64,000 nucleotides of DNA from Clostridium fungisolvens (GTDB lineage Bacteria > Bacillota > Clostridia > Clostridiales > Clostridiaceae): positions 248,001 through 312,000 of the forward strand of contig NZ_BLZR01000001.1 of NCBI RefSeq assembly GCF_014193895.1, read 5' to 3'. The notes under the pieces are model-generated. The model had not been told where the DNA came from, did not search any database, and saw only the letters and a program-made list of their open reading frames with translations. Numbering within the stretch: position 1 is the first letter of the stretch; each line of letters starts with the position of its first letter. Positions 62,442-64,000 of this stretch are shown piece after piece. The position numbers and the translations under genes are program-made.

Positions 62442-63344
62442 TTGGGTAGACATGCATATTTAATTATTGCACATAGTGAATTTAATTTGCTAAAAATTTT
62501 ATTGCATATGATTGATGATGAACGAAATGATATTTTTATTCATATCGATAAAAAAGTTAAATCATTTGATAGAGATTACATCAGCCGTGAGATTAAGAAA
62601 TCAAACGTATATTTTTCAGATAGAATAAATGTAGTTTGGGGAAGTGTAAGTCAAATAGAATGTGAGCTTATGCTTTTAGATATGGCTATAAAAGGAACTT
62701 ATAGTTATTATCATTTATTATCTGGCCAGGATTTACCAATAAAAAATCAAGATTATATACACGACTTTTTTGATAGAAATAATGGAAAAGAATTTATTAG
62801 GTTTAACTGTGGAAATTTTAATTATTATGATAGGGTTAAATATTATTATTTTTTTATAAACAAAATTGGAAGGTCAAAAACTTTAACTAGTAAAACGATA
62901 CGTATGTTAGAAAAAATATTATTGTCTATCCAGAGTATATTAAAAGTTAATAGAATAAAAAATAGTAATATAATATATCAAAAAGGGACTAACTGGTTTA
63001 GTATTACAAACGATTTAGCACAATATGTAATTGAAAAATCTAATCAAATATTAAAGGATTATAAATATACTTTATGTTGCGATGAGGTTTTTTTACAAAC
63101 CTTAGTTGTCAATTCTCCCTTTATTAATAATTTGTATCATTTAAAATTTGATAACGATATACATGCCATAATGAGACTAATTGATTGGGAGAGGGGAGAC
63201 CCGTATATATTTAGGAAAGAAGATTATAAAGATTTACTAACCTCTGATATGTTGTTTGCTAGAAAGTTTAGTATGAAAACTGATAAGGATATAGTTGATA
63301 TAATTTATAGCTATTTATGTAATGATGAGGGTGTAAAGCGCTAA
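62442..63344 (+). CDS. Core-2/I-branching-type glycosyltransferase (GT14)
   Basis: A 300-residue enzyme with HAYLIIAHSEFNLLKILLHMI, IFIHIDKK, YSYYHLLSGQDLPIKNQDYI and DEVFLQTLVVNSP, which are the motifs of GT14 (beta-1,6-N-acetylglucosaminyltransferase-like, Branch family). It would add a branching sugar, often N-acetylglucosamine or xylose in bacterial relatives. TTG at 62442 follows AGAGGTGGAGA; the GTG at 62430 lies in the site. It is the last intact gene in the window. Confidence 0.9.
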   Translation: MGRHAYLIIAHSEFNLLKILLHMIDDERNDIFIHIDKKVKSFDRDYISREIKKSNVYFSDRINVVWGSVSQIECELMLLDMAIKGTYSYYHLLSGQDLPIKNQDYIHDFFDRNNGKEFIRFNCGNFNYYDRVKYYYFFINKIGRSKTLTSKTIRMLEKILLSIQSILKVNRIKNSNIIYQKGTNWFSITNDLAQYVIEKSNQILKDYKYTLCCDEVFLQTLVVNSPFINNLYHLKFDNDIHAIMRLIDWERGDPYIFRKEDYKDLLTSDMLFARKFSMKTDKDIVDIIYSYLCNDEGVKR

Positions 63345-64000
63345 TTCATAACAAGCATTAAATCCAAGTAAAGATATATTTTTTTATAAGATTTGTTAAT
63401 TGATAGCATAAGAAATATTTGTAATATCATAACTATTTTAGATCACTTTTATTGTATTGTATGGTATTGTTTAAGGCATGTGTCTATATGATAAAATCTT
63501 ATAAGAAGCGCTCTTTATTTTTTACAATAAATTTCTTGTTCCTAATGATTAGTAGAGCAATATATTAAAGAGGGTTCATCAGTGTTTTTTAAAGCAATAA
63601 TAAAAGGTTATTTAGGCCTTAGTATATTTATAAATGAAAAAATGCTGTTACTAATCAAATTATTTTAGTAATTTTATATAATATAGTTTATACTAGGCTG
63701 TGGAAGGTAAAACCAGATACTATACCAATGGAATTACGATATGTATTACATATAATAAGTATAATTTTAGTATTTAAAATATTAAAAAAGCTTTCTGTTT
63801 ATAGTCTATGATTAAATGATTCTTTAATTATTTTGAACTTTATATTTGTAGCATCTTCAATAATGTTTTTTTGTAATTAAGAATGTATTTTCGATTTTTA
63901 CCTACGTATATTATAATATCTAATTAAAAAATATATGTAATAGATATGGTTTCTATACATTATTTATTTTAAATGTGTTTTTAATTTATGTTCAATATTC
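63345..64000. other. Intergenic region with possible decayed membrane-protein remnants
   Basis: About 650 bases without an intact gene. Hydrophobic fragments in different frames (for example YLGLSIFINEKMLLLIK near 63600 and TIPMELRYVLHIISIILVF near 63720-63780) suggest a broken membrane-protein gene, perhaps another polymerase. Identity cannot be established. Confidence 0.4.

Overview
The window is AT-rich and gene-dense, with AGGAGG-type ribosome binding sites, many TTG and GTG starts, U-tailed intrinsic terminators and mostly co-directional operons. The gene set includes desulfoferrodoxin (an oxygen-defence protein of anaerobes), a BglG-type antiterminator beside a PTS permease, an RRNPP-type regulator, and a sortase-like wall anchor. 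Together these point to an anaerobic Firmicute of the Clostridium group. I cannot name the species. I saw no rRNA, tRNA, CRISPR array or complete insertion sequence.

Layout. (1) 1-9.2 kb: the 3' end of an M18 aminopeptidase, then an 8.5 kb gene for a cyclic beta-1,2-glucan synthase-type protein. (2) 9.3-12 kb: desulfoferrodoxin, a small hypothetical gene and a Cof-type phosphatase, among dense palindromic repeats. (3) 12.2-16.7 kb: a five-gene cluster around a double ATP-grasp ligase of the glutathionylspermidine-synthase family, with a small exported protein and a membrane protein. (4) 16.8-21 kb: a membrane acyltransferase, then glcT and ptsG with a terminator/antiterminator leader. (5) 21-27.2 kb: a transposase-derived gene, prfC with a terminator in its leader, a membrane GGDEF protein and a NadR-like ATPase. 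(6) 27.9-35.7 kb: a small membrane protein, a second Cof phosphatase, and a signalling operon (hybrid kinase with three receivers, CheR, CheB, REC-GGDEF). (7) 35.8-43 kb: an unrecognised protein, a radical SAM enzyme, a two-component system, a Fic protein, an oxidoreductase and a membrane-anchored protein. (8) 43.2-44.7 kb: an HTH-TPR regulator followed by a 47-codon exported peptide gene, which looks like a peptide quorum-sensing pair. (9) 44.8-50.5 kb: an L,D-transpeptidase, a wall-anchored surface protein and an O-antigen-ligase-like membrane protein. (10) 51-64 kb: an exopolysaccharide locus with a priming sugar transferase, UDP-glucose dehydrogenase, mannose-1-phosphate guanylyltransferase, seven glycosyltransferases, a flippase and a decayed polymerase pseudogene.

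In the polysaccharide locus, the priming transferase would load the first sugar phosphate on undecaprenyl phosphate. Ugd and ManC supply UDP-glucuronate and GDP-mannose, the glycosyltransferases extend the unit, and the Wzx-type protein flips it. The local wzy-like gene is broken, so chain polymerisation must come from elsewhere, possibly the O-antigen-ligase-like protein upstream. Two diguanylate cyclases and the chemosensory-like kinase operon suggest c-di-GMP control of surface behaviour.

The most striking feature not explained by genes is a set of dispersed palindromic intergenic repeats in four families, called A to D here. A is typically 95 bp and B about 91-105 bp. Both share an internal hairpin with a CGGCYTCTGG-like tip, and several copies sit just upstream of start codons. 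D is 73-89 bp with terminal inverted repeats. C always abuts an intrinsic terminator. The other main candidates for new biology are the double ATP-grasp cluster and the regulator-peptide pair.
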